From Verrucomicrobiales bacterium (GTDB lineage Bacteria > Verrucomicrobiota > Verrucomicrobiia > Verrucomicrobiales > DEV007): a DNA stretch of 64,000 nt. Location of the stretch: assembly GCA_016795385.1 (NCBI GenBank), contig JAEUHI010000022.1, positions 1 to 64,000 of the forward strand. Reading direction: 5' to 3'. Positions 46,451 through 55,346 of the stretch are shown here, in pieces; position 1 is the stretch's first letter, and each line of letters starts with the position of its first letter. The position numbers and the translations under genes were made by a program. Under the pieces are notes generated by a model. The model worked only from the letters and a program-made list of their open reading frames with translations. It was not told the DNA's origin and did not search any database.

Positions 46451-47251
46451 TCACGCACCGGCCTCCAGCCGCGCGGCGATTCCCGACCGCGCGGCAGGCA
46501 GACCCTTGTATTCAGCGGCGTCCTCCGGCATCGACCTCAAGGCACGGGCAATGCGTGCGGGCAGGACCTCCGAGAGGCCCGCGACCTCATCAAGGCGGTG
46601 ACTGCCGACATGGATTCCGAAAAGGATCCCGCCTCCTGACAAACGCACCAAAATCTGGCGTTCCAGACGGATCCATGTCTCGTCGAGCTTCTCGCCGCCG
46701 TCGAGCCTCCTTCTCCGGTGACGCGGATGATGGTCCCGCGACGGATCCGCGCTGAAGCCCCAGTTTTCCCGCTCCCACGCGACACCCGGGACCAGCTTCC
46801 CGAGAAAGGTCCCGATCTGCCGGCCGAGCGCCTCGTTCAGTCGCGGAACCTTGCCGTGGACTTGATCCAGAGGCAGACCCGCCTTCTCCGGCAACGACCA
46901 TCCCGTGGGAAAACACACCGACCCCGCCACGACGCGAGGCATCCCGTCCACGCGTTCCCGCAGGAGCACCCAATCGGGCTCCAAACGGCATCCCGCCTCG
47001 CGTCCGTCCGCGAAGTTCAATCCCGTCCATGCAGAGAGCCGGTCGAGAGCCAGGGAGATGAGTTCCTTTTCCGATCCCGGCAGCCATTCATAAAAATCGG
47101 CCGCGTCACGTAGCAGGTCCGATCGTTCCCTGAGGACCGCCACCGACTCCTCCGATGGTGAGAAAAAGTCGGCCGCATCCCCCGGACGCAGATTCATCGA
47201 CCAACGGAAGTCGGAGTCGGGGAAAAGCCGGAGCCAATCGGGGTTGCGCAT
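46451..47251 (-). CDS. DUF3445 family protein (heme-dependent oxidative N-demethylase-like)
   Basis: A 266-residue cytosolic protein of the DUF3445 family. The family pattern is visible: SVCFPTGWSLPEKAGLPLDQVHGKVP read in pieces, ENWGFSAD, and the RLERQILVRLSGGGILFGIH block. Characterised relatives are the alpha subunit of heme-dependent oxidative N-demethylase, which binds heme b and oxidises methylamines. The partner subunits are not nearby, so the activity is inferred only from the family. It uses the rare codons TTG TCA GGA where the CCTGACAAA motif lies on the opposite strand. Confidence 0.85.
   Translation of the reverse strand: MRNPDWLRLFPDSDFRWSMNLRPGDAADFFSPSEESVAVLRERSDLLRDAADFYEWLPGSEKELISLALDRLSAWTGLNFADGREAGCRLEPDWVLLRERVDGMPRVVAGSVCFPTGWSLPEKAGLPLDQVHGKVPRLNEALGRQIGTFLGKLVPGVAWERENWGFSADPSRDHHPRHRRRRLDGGEKLDETWIRLERQILVRLSGGGILFGIHVGSHRLDEVAGLSEVLPARIARALRSMPEDAAEYKGLPAARSGIAARLEAGA
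46635..46643 (+). repeat. CCTGACAAA motif copy 10, antisense inside the DUF3445 gene
   Basis: TCCTGACAAACGCACC. It is the only copy antisense to its gene and forces the codons TTG-TCA-GGA (L-S-G), which are unusual in this GC-rich sequence. Confidence 0.65.
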
Positions 47252-47571
47252 GGATGTAAAGAGTGGGGTGTCCTATCAAAAACCCATCCTTCGACGAATT
47301 CGATCAAAATCAGTGAACGAATTCCGGAACCCGTCCGTCTAATCCCATAGAGCGCCTTCAATAGGGGGCGCGGAAGTTTCCATCCTCATCTGACAAACAC
47401 CCCAAAACCCCGGCGACATGCCGCCCGCATCGCGACGAGGGTCCCCCGGAAGACAAGAGTATCGAAGACAGAATCCTCACCGAGGAAATCCCGGATGGAA
47501 CCAAAGATCCGGGCCGATCCCGGGGAACCCACGAGAGACGGGCTGCCGGTTGCCGACAGAGCAACACCATC
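47252..47571 (+). other. Divergent intergenic region before the lipid operon, 320 bases
   Basis: No convincing gene. It must hold the patatin-operon promoter and the DUF3445 promoter. It contains a variant ATCTGACAAACACC (CTGACAAA at 47390-47397) and a small GCGCC/GGCGC hairpin near 47352-47372. No fatty-acid-regulator palindrome like the one at 55307 is seen. Confidence 0.45.
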
Positions 47572-48540
47572 ATGGCAGCCTGCTTCCATCTCCAAGCTCC
47601 TCCCGCTCTCGGAGGCCTCGTCACGCCCGGCAAGGATTCCCACTCTCACGCCCGCATCGGCGTGGCCCTCTCCGCGGGCGGTGCCAAGGGCCTCGCCCAC
47701 ATCGGGGTGATCCAGGTGTTGGAGGAGAATGGGATTCCCGTGACGGCGATCGCCGGCACGAGCATGGGCGCCTACGTCGGAGGCATGTGGGCCTCCGGAC
47801 TGAACGGCGAGGAACTAGAAGCCCTCGCGGCGACCATGGTGCAGCGGAGCGACCTTTGGAGTCTTGTCGATCCCGCCCTGCCTCCGCGGCGGGGCTTCAT
47901 CCATGGCCGGAAAATTCTCAAGCGCCTGCGGCACACCCTCGGTGAAAAGACGTTCGAGGATCTCGCCAAACCCTTTTTCTGCGTGGCCACGGAGCTGAAC
48001 GGCTACGTCCGTTCCGTCCTACACGAAGGCGATGTCGCCTCGGCCATTCTCGCGAGCCTTTCCATCCCCGGCATCGTCGTTCCGGTGATGCGCGACGGGA
48101 TCGAATACATCGACGGCGGTGTCTCCGAGCCACTCCCCGTCAACGCGCTGCGGGAGACAGGTTTGGTCGACAAGATCATCGCCGTGAACGTGCTGCCGCG
48201 CCCCGGCGAAGCGCGACGATTCAAGCACACGCCGAAAAACTACAAACCGTGGCGGAATCCCTGCTCGTGGCTCAATCAGAAGGTGAATCTCTTCGCCCGG
48301 GGCAACCTCCTCGACATCCTCCGCGGTGCCGCGATGGGATCGCAGATGCGCCTCGTCGAGCGCAGCGCCTCGCACGCCGATCTCGTCATCCGCGCGGTGA
48401 GCCCGATGCCGCGCTGGCACGACTACACGAGCTACCGCTCCTACATCGAACTCGGACGACTCGCCGCCGAGGCGTGTCTCCCCGAGATCCGCGCCCTGGC
48501 CGGTCTTTCTTCTGAAACCCCAACCCGCAAAGCGTCATGA
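47572..48540 (+). CDS. Patatin-like phospholipase (RssA type)
   Basis: A 322-residue lipid acyl hydrolase with a Ser-Asp dyad. Nucleophile elbow G62-T-S64-M-G66, oxyanion loop SAGGAKGLAHIGV, and catalytic Asp181 in YIDGGVSEPLP. The first ~27 residues are poorly conserved, so the start is uncertain. It frees fatty acids from phospholipids or acyl esters. Its stop overlaps the acyl-CoA ligase-like gene (ATGA at 48537-48540), which places it as the supplier of the beta-oxidation genes behind it. Confidence 0.93.
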   Translation: MAACFHLQAPPALGGLVTPGKDSHSHARIGVALSAGGAKGLAHIGVIQVLEENGIPVTAIAGTSMGAYVGGMWASGLNGEELEALAATMVQRSDLWSLVDPALPPRRGFIHGRKILKRLRHTLGEKTFEDLAKPFFCVATELNGYVRSVLHEGDVASAILASLSIPGIVVPVMRDGIEYIDGGVSEPLPVNALRETGLVDKIIAVNVLPRPGEARRFKHTPKNYKPWRNPCSWLNQKVNLFARGNLLDILRGAAMGSQMRLVERSASHADLVIRAVSPMPRWHDYTSYRSYIELGRLAAEACLPEIRALAGLSSETPTRKAS

Positions 48541-50057
48541 ACACAGGCACCCTCACCAAACATTGGGACCGGCTCTCCACCGACGAACGGCGGCATCTCC
48601 AGGGATTGAAACTGGGGCGCTATCTCGCCGATCACGTCGTCCCCTTTTCGAAGCACTACCACGACCTCTTCGCGAAGGAAGGGATCGACCCGCGCGCGAT
48701 CCGCTCGATCGAAGACCTCGCGAAGATTCCCTTCACCTCGAAACGGCACCTCACCGACGATCCCGAGACCGGATCGCGCACGAAGGATTTTGTCCTCGTG
48801 CCCGACGAGGCCGTCCTCCGCAAACGGCCGTCCACCATCTTGCGCGCCCTGTGCCACGGCCGTGCCGCGGTGAAGGCCGGATTCGAGCACGAATACCGCC
48901 CCATTCTCCTCACAAGCACAACGGGACGATCGACCGAGCCGGTCCCCTTCCTCTACACCGCGCACGACCTCGACGTGCTCTCGATCACGGGCCGCCGCAT
49001 GATGGAGGTCTGTGAATCGGATCCCGCCTTCCGCCATCTCAACCTCTTTCCTTTCGCCCCGCATCTCGCCTTCTGGCAGTCGCATCACGCCGGGCTCGGC
49101 TACGGCACCTTCATGCTCTCGAGCGGCGGCGGCAAGGTGATGGGCACCGAAGGCAACGTGCGCTTTCTCGAAAAGATCAAACCCGATGCCATCATCGGGA
49201 TGCCGACCTTCCTCTACCATCTCCTCACCCTCGCGGTGGAGCGTGGGCTCTCCGTGCCGAATCTCCGCAAGATCGTCCTCGGCGGGGAAAAAGTGCCGTC
49301 GGGAACGCGCCGCAAGCTGCGCGCCCTCTGTGCCGAACTCGGTGCCGGCAAGGTCGACGTGATGGCGACCTACGGTTTCACCGAGGCGAAGATGGCCTGG
49401 CCCGAATGCCCGGGTCATGGCATGGACACGCCGCCCGGATACCACCTTTCGCCCGACCTCGGCATCGTCGAGATCATCGATCCGGAAACCGGCCTCACCG
49501 TTGGCGAGGGTGAACCCGGCGAGATCGTCTTCACCCCCCTCGACAGCCGTGGCAGCGTCGTCCTGCGTTACCGTACCGGCGACCGCATCTCGGGCGGGCT
49601 CGTTCACACGCCCTGTCCCTCCTGCGGCCGCTCGATGCCCCGCCTCGTCGGCGAGATCTCGCGGGTCACGGATATGAAACGACTCCGTCTCGGCAAGGTG
49701 AAGGGCACCCTCGTGAATTTCAACGAGCTCGAGAACCTCCTCGACAACCTCGAGCGCGTCGGCTCCTGGCAGATCGAGCTGCGCAAACGCAACGACGACC
49801 CGCTCGAAGTCGACGAGATCGTCGTCCACGTCGCCCCGCGCGGGCGGGTTTCGCGTCCGTCGCTCGCCCACGAAATCGAGGACCGTTTCCGCGAGGCGAC
49901 CGAACTGACTCCGAACCGGATCGAGTTCCACAACGCCGAGACGCTCCGGTGCCTCCACGGCGTGGGGCGCGCTCTGAAGGAGGAAAAGCTCGTCGATCGG
50001 CGCGACCAAGCCGCCACCGGCACCAAACCTGGAGCCACCACCCTGGCCGAATCATGA
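48537..50057 (+). CDS. PaaK-like AMP-dependent CoA ligase / adenylate-forming enzyme
   Basis: A 506-residue ANL-superfamily enzyme closest to phenylacetate-CoA ligase and LuxE-type acyl-activating proteins. The AMP-binding loop is LLTSTTGRSTEPVPF, the core A5-like motif is MATYGFTEAKMAWPE, and the hinge Asp is in LRYRTGDRISGG. A Cys pair (CPSCGRS) follows the hinge. Its place between patatin and thiolase suggests activation of released fatty acids to acyl-CoA, but an aromatic or other acid is not excluded. It overlaps its neighbours at both ends by four bases, implying tight coupling. Confidence 0.88.
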   Translation: MNTGTLTKHWDRLSTDERRHLQGLKLGRYLADHVVPFSKHYHDLFAKEGIDPRAIRSIEDLAKIPFTSKRHLTDDPETGSRTKDFVLVPDEAVLRKRPSTILRALCHGRAAVKAGFEHEYRPILLTSTTGRSTEPVPFLYTAHDLDVLSITGRRMMEVCESDPAFRHLNLFPFAPHLAFWQSHHAGLGYGTFMLSSGGGKVMGTEGNVRFLEKIKPDAIIGMPTFLYHLLTLAVERGLSVPNLRKIVLGGEKVPSGTRRKLRALCAELGAGKVDVMATYGFTEAKMAWPECPGHGMDTPPGYHLSPDLGIVEIIDPETGLTVGEGEPGEIVFTPLDSRGSVVLRYRTGDRISGGLVHTPCPSCGRSMPRLVGEISRVTDMKRLRLGKVKGTLVNFNELENLLDNLERVGSWQIELRKRNDDPLEVDEIVVHVAPRGRVSRPSLAHEIEDRFREATELTPNRIEFHNAETLRCLHGVGRALKEEKLVDRRDQAATGTKPGATTLAES

Positions 50058-51325
50058 AACGCGATCCTGACAAAACCCTCGTCGTCATCGACGGCGTGCG
50101 CACGCCCTTCCTGAAGATGGGCACCGACTTCGGCGCGATCGACGCGACCGAACAGGGTCGGGTCGTGGTGCAGACCCTCTTGCTTCGCACCGGGATCGAT
50201 CCCGCGATCGTCGACGAACTCATCTTCGGCAGCGTTTCCCAGCCCGCCGACGCGGCGAACGTTGCCCGCGTCATCGCCCTGCGTGCCGGGCTGCCGGAGC
50301 ATGTCCCGGCCATGACCGTGCATCGCAACTGCGCGAGCGGACTCGAGGCCCTCACCGCCGCCGCGGACCGTCTCACCGCGGGACGCGGAGACGTCTTCAT
50401 CGTCGGGGGCACGGAGAACATGACGCGTATTCCCCTCTTCTTCACTTTGGTCGCGGCCGCCAAGTTCGCGGCTCTGTCGCGGGCGAAATCAGCGGGCGGA
50501 AAGGCGGTCGCGGCCTTCGGATTTCGTCCCGCCGATTTTGCTCCGGTCGTGGGACTGAAACTCGGCCTGACCGATCCGGTCTCGGGCCTGAACATGGGCG
50601 AGACCGCGGAACGGCTCGCGCGCGAGTTCGACATCAGTCGCGAGGCGCAGGATGAATTCGCACTGCAATCGCATCTCAAGGCCGCCGCGGCGCGCGACGC
50701 CCTCGCCCGTGAGATCGTGCCGGTCTACCTTCCCGGTTCGAAATCCGGCTTCGCCGACCGCGACAACGGCATCCGCGAGGGCCAAACGAAGGAGGCCCTC
50801 TCCCGGCTCGCCCCCGTCTTTGAGAAGACGACCGGCACCGTCACTGCGGGGAACAGCTCGCAGATCAGCGACGGCGCGGCTGCCCTCCTCGTGATGAGCG
50901 AATCCCGGGCGGAATCGCTCGGCCTCACCCCTCTCGGACGCCTCGTCGATTTTGCCTGGAGCGGCTGCGATCCGAAACGCATGGGCCTCGGCCCCGCCTT
51001 TGCGATCCGCGACCTCCACGAACGCACCGACCTGCGCCCCGAGGACGCGGATCTGGTCGAGGTGAACGAAGCCTTCGCCGCCCAAGTCCTCGCCGTGATG
51101 AAGCTGCTCAAAACATCGCCCTTCGACGGACTCGCCCTTCCCGAGGAGCGTCTCAATCCCCAGGGCGGGGCCATCGCCCTCGGCCATCCCGTTGGAGCGA
51201 CGGGGGCGCGCCTCGTTCTCACGGCCTTGAAACAACTCAAGGCCAACGGCGGCAAAAGCGCCCTCGTCAGCTTCTGCATCGGTGGCGGACAAGGCGGCGC
51301 CGCCTGGCTCGAAACCCTCACCTGA
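50054..51325 (+). CDS. Acetyl-CoA acyltransferase (3-ketoacyl-CoA thiolase)
   Basis: A 423-residue thiolase for the last step of beta-oxidation. The nucleophile is Cys93 (HRNCASG), with His378 in GHPVGATG and the general-acid Cys408 in FCIGGGQGG. The NEAFAAQ motif is present. Length fits the FadI-type (trifunctional) thiolase more than FadA. It starts within the ligase stop codon and is followed 13 bases later by the FadB/FadJ-like gene, with which it would form the beta-oxidation complex. Confidence 0.96.
   Translation: MKRDPDKTLVVIDGVRTPFLKMGTDFGAIDATEQGRVVVQTLLLRTGIDPAIVDELIFGSVSQPADAANVARVIALRAGLPEHVPAMTVHRNCASGLEALTAAADRLTAGRGDVFIVGGTENMTRIPLFFTLVAAAKFAALSRAKSAGGKAVAAFGFRPADFAPVVGLKLGLTDPVSGLNMGETAERLAREFDISREAQDEFALQSHLKAAAARDALAREIVPVYLPGSKSGFADRDNGIREGQTKEALSRLAPVFEKTTGTVTAGNSSQISDGAAALLVMSESRAESLGLTPLGRLVDFAWSGCDPKRMGLGPAFAIRDLHERTDLRPEDADLVEVNEAFAAQVLAVMKLLKTSPFDGLALPEERLNPQGGAIALGHPVGATGARLVLTALKQLKANGGKSALVSFCIGGGQGGAAWLETLT
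50066..50074 (+). repeat. CCTGACAAA motif copy 11, at the thiolase gene start
   Basis: TCCTGACAAAACCC lies 12 bases after the A of the start codon and encodes P-D-K-T as residues 5-8. Confidence 0.65.
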
Positions 51326-51338
51326 AGAAAGCACGAAC

Positions 51339-53387
51339 ATGAACACGATGCCCCCCGTCTTGAAACCCGGCGCGACCGCTCCCCTGCGTCGTCCCTCGGC
51401 AAAGCGACGTCTCCATCTCGAATTGCGCGATGGGGCGGCCGTGATCGTGTTCGATCGTCCTGACAAAAGCGTCAACGTCATTGACACGGCGTTCCTCGAT
51501 GAACTGGAAACGGCCCTGCGGGCGGTCTCGCGCTACGAGGTGAAGGGCCTCGTTTTCTTGAGCGCGAAACCCTCCGTCTTCCTCGCCGGGGCCGATCTCG
51601 AATCGCTCGGCAGGCTGCACGGGGAAGCTCTCGAACACGTCGTTACTCGGGGCCAGAACGTCTTTGCGAAGATCGCGTCACTCGGAGTCCCGACGATCGC
51701 CGCGATCCACGGTGCCTGCCTCGGCGGCGGACTCGAACTTGCCCTCGCCTGCGATCGCCGGATCGCGAGCGACGAAGCCGCCACGAAACTCGGATTGCCC
51801 GAGACCCAACTCGGACTGCTCCCGGCTTGGGGCGGATCGACCCGGCTGCCCCGGCTGATCGGATTGCCGAAGGCCCTCGACCTGATCGTGAATGGCAAAC
51901 AAGTGACCGCGAAACACGCCCGCAGGCTCGGGCTCGTCGATGAAGTAGTTCCGAAGGAACGTCTCAAAGCACGGGCGCTCGCGCTGCTCGACGAACCGGC
52001 CCCGAAGCGGAAATCGTTCTTCCTGACCAAAAACCCGGCCTCCGCCGCGGTGATCCGCTTCCTGACAATACGCCAACTGCTGGCGAAAACGCGGGGGAAC
52101 TACCCGGCTCCACTGGCGGCGCTCGAAGTCGCGGGACGCGGGACGTGGGTAACGGGTGGCAATCTCGACCGATCGTTCGCCCGCGAGCGCGAGGCTTTCG
52201 TGCGGCTGGCGGAGACGGACGCCGCCCGAAATCTCCTGCGGCTCTTCTTCCTCCAGGAGAAAGCCAAACACGACCGCCACGATCCGTCGGTGGATGTGAA
52301 GTCGCTTCCGCGGATCGAACGCACCGCCGTCATCGGTGCGGGAGTGATGGGGGCGGGTATCGCCCAGATGATCGCCTCGCGCGACTTCCCCGTCGTGCTC
52401 GCCGACCTCGATCCCGGGCCCGTCGCCGCAGGGATGAAGTCGGTGGCCGCTCTCTTCGACGAAGGCGTGAAACGAAGGGTCTTCACGAAACACGAAGCCG
52501 GCCGGAAGCTCGATCTCGTTTCCCCGACCGCCGACCGCGTGCCGCTGCATCGCTGCGATCTCGTGATCGAGGCGGCGGTGGAGGATCTCGAGGTGAAAAA
52601 GAAGATCTTTGCCGACCTCTGTGCGCGCACCTCGCCGGACACCATCCTTGCCACCAACACCTCGGCCCTTTCCGTAACCGAACTCGCCAAGGCGGAGGGC
52701 ATCACGCAACCGCAGCGCGTCATCGGGCTCCATTTCTTCAATCCGGTCAGCCGCATGAAGCTGGTCGAGATCGTCACCACGGAGTTCACCGCTCCCGAGG
52801 TGGTCGAGCGCGCCCTCGCCTTTGTCCGCTCGCTGGGCAAGACGCCGGTGGTGGTGAAGGATTCACCCGGGTTCCTCGTGAACCGCATCCTCATGCCTTA
52901 TCTCATCGAGGCCGGACGCATGGCCGAATCAGGTGTCCCGGTCGCGACAATCGACGAGGCGATGCTCGACTTCGGCATGCCGATGGGGCCGCTCCGCCTC
53001 CTCGACGAAATCGGACTGGACGTCGCCAACCATGTCGCCGACACGATGGTGAGCGCCTTCGGCGACCGTTTCGAGCCGCCCCTGCTCCTCGCGGACCTCG
53101 TCCGGGCCGGACATCTCGGCAAAAAGAGCGGACGCGGATTCTACCTTCACGACCGCGGCAAGGCCGTCCCCGACACGTTTGCAAAAGCTCCCCGCGACCT
53201 CCCTGACAAAACCGCCATCGCCAACCGTCTCAATGAACTGATGGCCGGGGAGTCGAGACGCTGCCTCGACGAGGGAATCGTCCGCGACGCCGCCATGATC
53301 GATCTCGCCATGATTCTCGGAACGGGCTACGCGCCTTTCCGCGGTGGTCCGCTGCACGGGACCACCCCGAACGAACCCCATCTTTAA
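51339..53387 (+). CDS. Fatty-acid oxidation complex alpha subunit (FadB/FadJ-like)
   Basis: A 682-residue bifunctional enzyme. The N-terminal enoyl-CoA hydratase domain (~22-210) has the oxyanion GACLGGGLELALACDRR and the catalytic Glu in LPETQLGLLPAWGG. The 3-hydroxyacyl-CoA dehydrogenase half (~325-660) has the NAD loop GAGVMGAGIAQ and the catalytic His in IGLHFFNPVSRMKLVE. It is slightly shorter than E. coli FadB or FadJ. The start at 51339 follows a spacer of 13 bases after the thiolase. It performs hydration and oxidation of enoyl-CoA in the same operon as thiolase and acyl-CoA dehydrogenase. Confidence 0.96.
   Translation: MNTMPPVLKPGATAPLRRPSAKRRLHLELRDGAAVIVFDRPDKSVNVIDTAFLDELETALRAVSRYEVKGLVFLSAKPSVFLAGADLESLGRLHGEALEHVVTRGQNVFAKIASLGVPTIAAIHGACLGGGLELALACDRRIASDEAATKLGLPETQLGLLPAWGGSTRLPRLIGLPKALDLIVNGKQVTAKHARRLGLVDEVVPKERLKARALALLDEPAPKRKSFFLTKNPASAAVIRFLTIRQLLAKTRGNYPAPLAALEVAGRGTWVTGGNLDRSFAREREAFVRLAETDAARNLLRLFFLQEKAKHDRHDPSVDVKSLPRIERTAVIGAGVMGAGIAQMIASRDFPVVLADLDPGPVAAGMKSVAALFDEGVKRRVFTKHEAGRKLDLVSPTADRVPLHRCDLVIEAAVEDLEVKKKIFADLCARTSPDTILATNTSALSVTELAKAEGITQPQRVIGLHFFNPVSRMKLVEIVTTEFTAPEVVERALAFVRSLGKTPVVVKDSPGFLVNRILMPYLIEAGRMAESGVPVATIDEAMLDFGMPMGPLRLLDEIGLDVANHVADTMVSAFGDRFEPPLLLADLVRAGHLGKKSGRGFYLHDRGKAVPDTFAKAPRDLPDKTAIANRLNELMAGESRRCLDEGIVRDAAMIDLAMILGTGYAPFRGGPLHGTTPNEPHL
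51459..51467 (+). repeat. CCTGACAAA motif copy 12, inside the hydratase domain
   Basis: TCCTGACAAAAGCG, encoding P-D-K-S at codons 41-44. Confidence 0.6.
53202..53210 (+). repeat. CCTGACAAA motif copy 13, near the end of the FadB/FadJ-like gene
   Basis: CCCTGACAAAACCGCC, encoding P-D-K-T about 60 codons before the stop. Confidence 0.6.
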
Positions 53388-53397
53388 CGGATCCCCC

Positions 53398-55236
53398 ATG
53401 AAAACCAACACCCCTGACAAACCCACCTCCGTCATCGATACTTCTAAGATGACGGCGTCCGAACGCGCCGCGCTCGAACTGGCCGAGGAAGCCCGCGTCC
53501 AGGCCGGACCCGGTGGCAGCTTCGGAGGCTCGCTCTTCATGGGGCGGCCGCGCTTCGACACGATCCTCCCTTTCCCGGCCCAGTCGGTGGAGGACGAGGA
53601 CCAGGGCGACGCCTTCCTCGCGCGGCTCGAAACCTTCCTGAAAAACGAGGTCGATCCCGATGAAATCGACCGCATGGGCGAGATCCCGGGACACGTCATC
53701 CGGGGCCTCGCCGGGCTGGGCGCCTTCGGGATCAAGATCCCGAGGGAATACGGCGGCCTGGGGCTCTCGCAGACAAATTATTCCCGCGCCGCGATGTTGC
53801 TCGGTTCCCATTGCGGCAACCTCACCGCCTTGCTCTCGGCGCACCAATCGATCGGGGTGCCGCAGCCTCTCCTCGTCTTCGGGACGGAGGAACAAAAGCG
53901 CCAATTCCTCCCGCGTTGTGCGAAGGGGGAAATCTCGGCCTTCGCCCTGACCGAACCAAACGTCGGGTCCGACCCGGCGAAGATGGAGACCACCGCAACC
54001 TACGACGCCGCGGCAGGGGAATACCTCATCAACGGGGAAAAACTCTGGTGCACGAACGGTGTGAAGGCGGGCGTCATCATCGTGATGGCCCGCATGGCCG
54101 ACTCGCCGCCCGATCGACCGAAGATCAGCGCTTTCATCGTCGAGATGGACACCCCCGGCGTCGAGGTGACGCATCGCTGCCGCTTCATGGGACTCCGCGC
54201 CCTCTACAACGCGGTGATCCGTTTCGACGGCGTGCGGGTGCCAAAGGCGAATCTTGTCCTCGGAGAAGGACGCGGCCTCAAGGTCGCGCTCACCACCCTC
54301 AACACGGGGCGCATCACCCTGCCCGCCGCCTGCGTCGGCATGGCGAAACGCTGTCTCGTATGGTCGACGGATTGGGCCACGAAGCGGGTCCAGTGGGGCG
54401 CTCCGGTGGGACGCCACGATGCCATCGCCCAGAAGCTGGCAAAGATGAAAGCCGAGACTTTCGCGATGGAAGCGATGGTGCGCTACGTTTCCCTGCTCGT
54501 CGACCGCGACAAAAAGGCCGACATCCGGATCGAAGCCGCCTTCGCCAAGATGTGGGGCACCGAGCGTGGTTGGGACCTCGTCAACGAGACGATGCAGATC
54601 CGTGGCGGACGGGGCTACGAGACGGCGGATTCGCTCGCCGCGCGCGGCGAGGAGCCCGTGCCGGTGGAGCGCTTCCTCCGCGACAGCCGCATCAACACGA
54701 TCTTCGAGGGATCGAGCGAGATCATGCGCCTCCTCATCGCGCGCGAGGCACTCGATCCGCACCTGAAGATGGGCGGTCCCGTCCTGAACTCGACCCTTCC
54801 GCTGAAGGATCGCGCCAAGGCCGCGCTGCGGTCGGCGTGGTTCTACGGACGCTGGTATCCGACGCTGTGGCTTCCCACCCTGCGCGGCGATCGCGGGGTG
54901 CTGCCGGAATTCCGCGGCGATTCGCGTTTCGTCCGCAAAAGCTCGAGACGCCTCGCCCGGGCTCTCTTCCACGCGATGCTGCGCCACGGTCCGAAACTGG
55001 AAAAGAAGCAGGTGCTTCTCGGCCGCTTCGTCGATATCGGCGCGGAACTCTTTGCCCTGACCGCGGCGATGGCTTACGCAGGCCAGCTCGTCGCGTCGGG
55101 AAAAGGCGATCGCAAGGATCTGGTGGGCACGGTCCGTTATTTCGGACAGCTCACCGCGATGAAAGTCGACCGGCTTTTCCGCGAGGTGCGGCAAAATGCG
55201 GACCGTGACGGTTACGCCCTCGCGAAGGGGATGTGA
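53398..55236 (+). CDS. Acyl-CoA dehydrogenase
   Basis: A 612-residue FAD enzyme for the first step of beta-oxidation. The middle-domain signature FALTEPNVGSDPAKM and the C-terminal IRGGRGYETADSLAAR with RDSRINTIFEGSSEIMRLL (probable catalytic Glu) are clear. A helical C-terminal extension (~455-612, with RALFHAMLRHGPKLEKKQ) resembles the longer very-long-chain/FadE-type enzymes. The start is the ATG at 53398, 10 bases after the FadB/FadJ-like stop. It is the last gene of the operon; no EtfAB is encoded nearby. Confidence 0.95.
   Translation: MKTNTPDKPTSVIDTSKMTASERAALELAEEARVQAGPGGSFGGSLFMGRPRFDTILPFPAQSVEDEDQGDAFLARLETFLKNEVDPDEIDRMGEIPGHVIRGLAGLGAFGIKIPREYGGLGLSQTNYSRAAMLLGSHCGNLTALLSAHQSIGVPQPLLVFGTEEQKRQFLPRCAKGEISAFALTEPNVGSDPAKMETTATYDAAAGEYLINGEKLWCTNGVKAGVIIVMARMADSPPDRPKISAFIVEMDTPGVEVTHRCRFMGLRALYNAVIRFDGVRVPKANLVLGEGRGLKVALTTLNTGRITLPAACVGMAKRCLVWSTDWATKRVQWGAPVGRHDAIAQKLAKMKAETFAMEAMVRYVSLLVDRDKKADIRIEAAFAKMWGTERGWDLVNETMQIRGGRGYETADSLAARGEEPVPVERFLRDSRINTIFEGSSEIMRLLIAREALDPHLKMGGPVLNSTLPLKDRAKAALRSAWFYGRWYPTLWLPTLRGDRGVLPEFRGDSRFVRKSSRRLARALFHAMLRHGPKLEKKQVLLGRFVDIGAELFALTAAMAYAGQLVASGKGDRKDLVGTVRYFGQLTAMKVDRLFREVRQNADRDGYALAKGM
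53413..53421 (+). repeat. CCTGACAAA motif copy 14, at the acyl-CoA dehydrogenase start
   Basis: CCCTGACAAACCCACC lies 15 bases after the start codon and encodes P-D-K-P-T as residues 6-10. Confidence 0.7.
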
Positions 55237-55298
55237 TCCCCGGCAAGGGACCCGGGAGGTGGTGTTGCAGAGGGGCCGTGAGGGGCTCTCCAAAGGCC

Positions 55299-55328
55299 TT
55301 GACACGACTGGTATACCAGTGTGATACT
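55299..55328 (+). promoter_or_regulatory. Sigma70-type promoter of the gntR-DUF1549-DUF1501 operon
   Basis: TTGACA (55299-55304), an 18-base spacer, and GATACT (55323-55328, 4 of 6 consensus bases). The start codon at 55347 would leave a very short leader of about 12 bases. The spacer contains the palindrome at 55307-55320. Confidence 0.7.
55307..55320. promoter_or_regulatory. GntR/FadR-subfamily operator
   Basis: ACTGGTATACCAGT is a perfect 14-bp palindrome of the TGGT-n-ACCA type bound by FadR-subfamily (FCD) GntR regulators. It sits between the -35 and -10 elements, where bound protein would block RNA polymerase. Confidence 0.8.
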
Positions 55329-55346
55329 CGGCCCGAATTCCGATCC

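Noticed and set aside
48441..55305. Long minus-strand open frames across the lipid operon
   Set aside because: All five plus-strand genes are clear family members, and the antisense frames match third-position GC bias.
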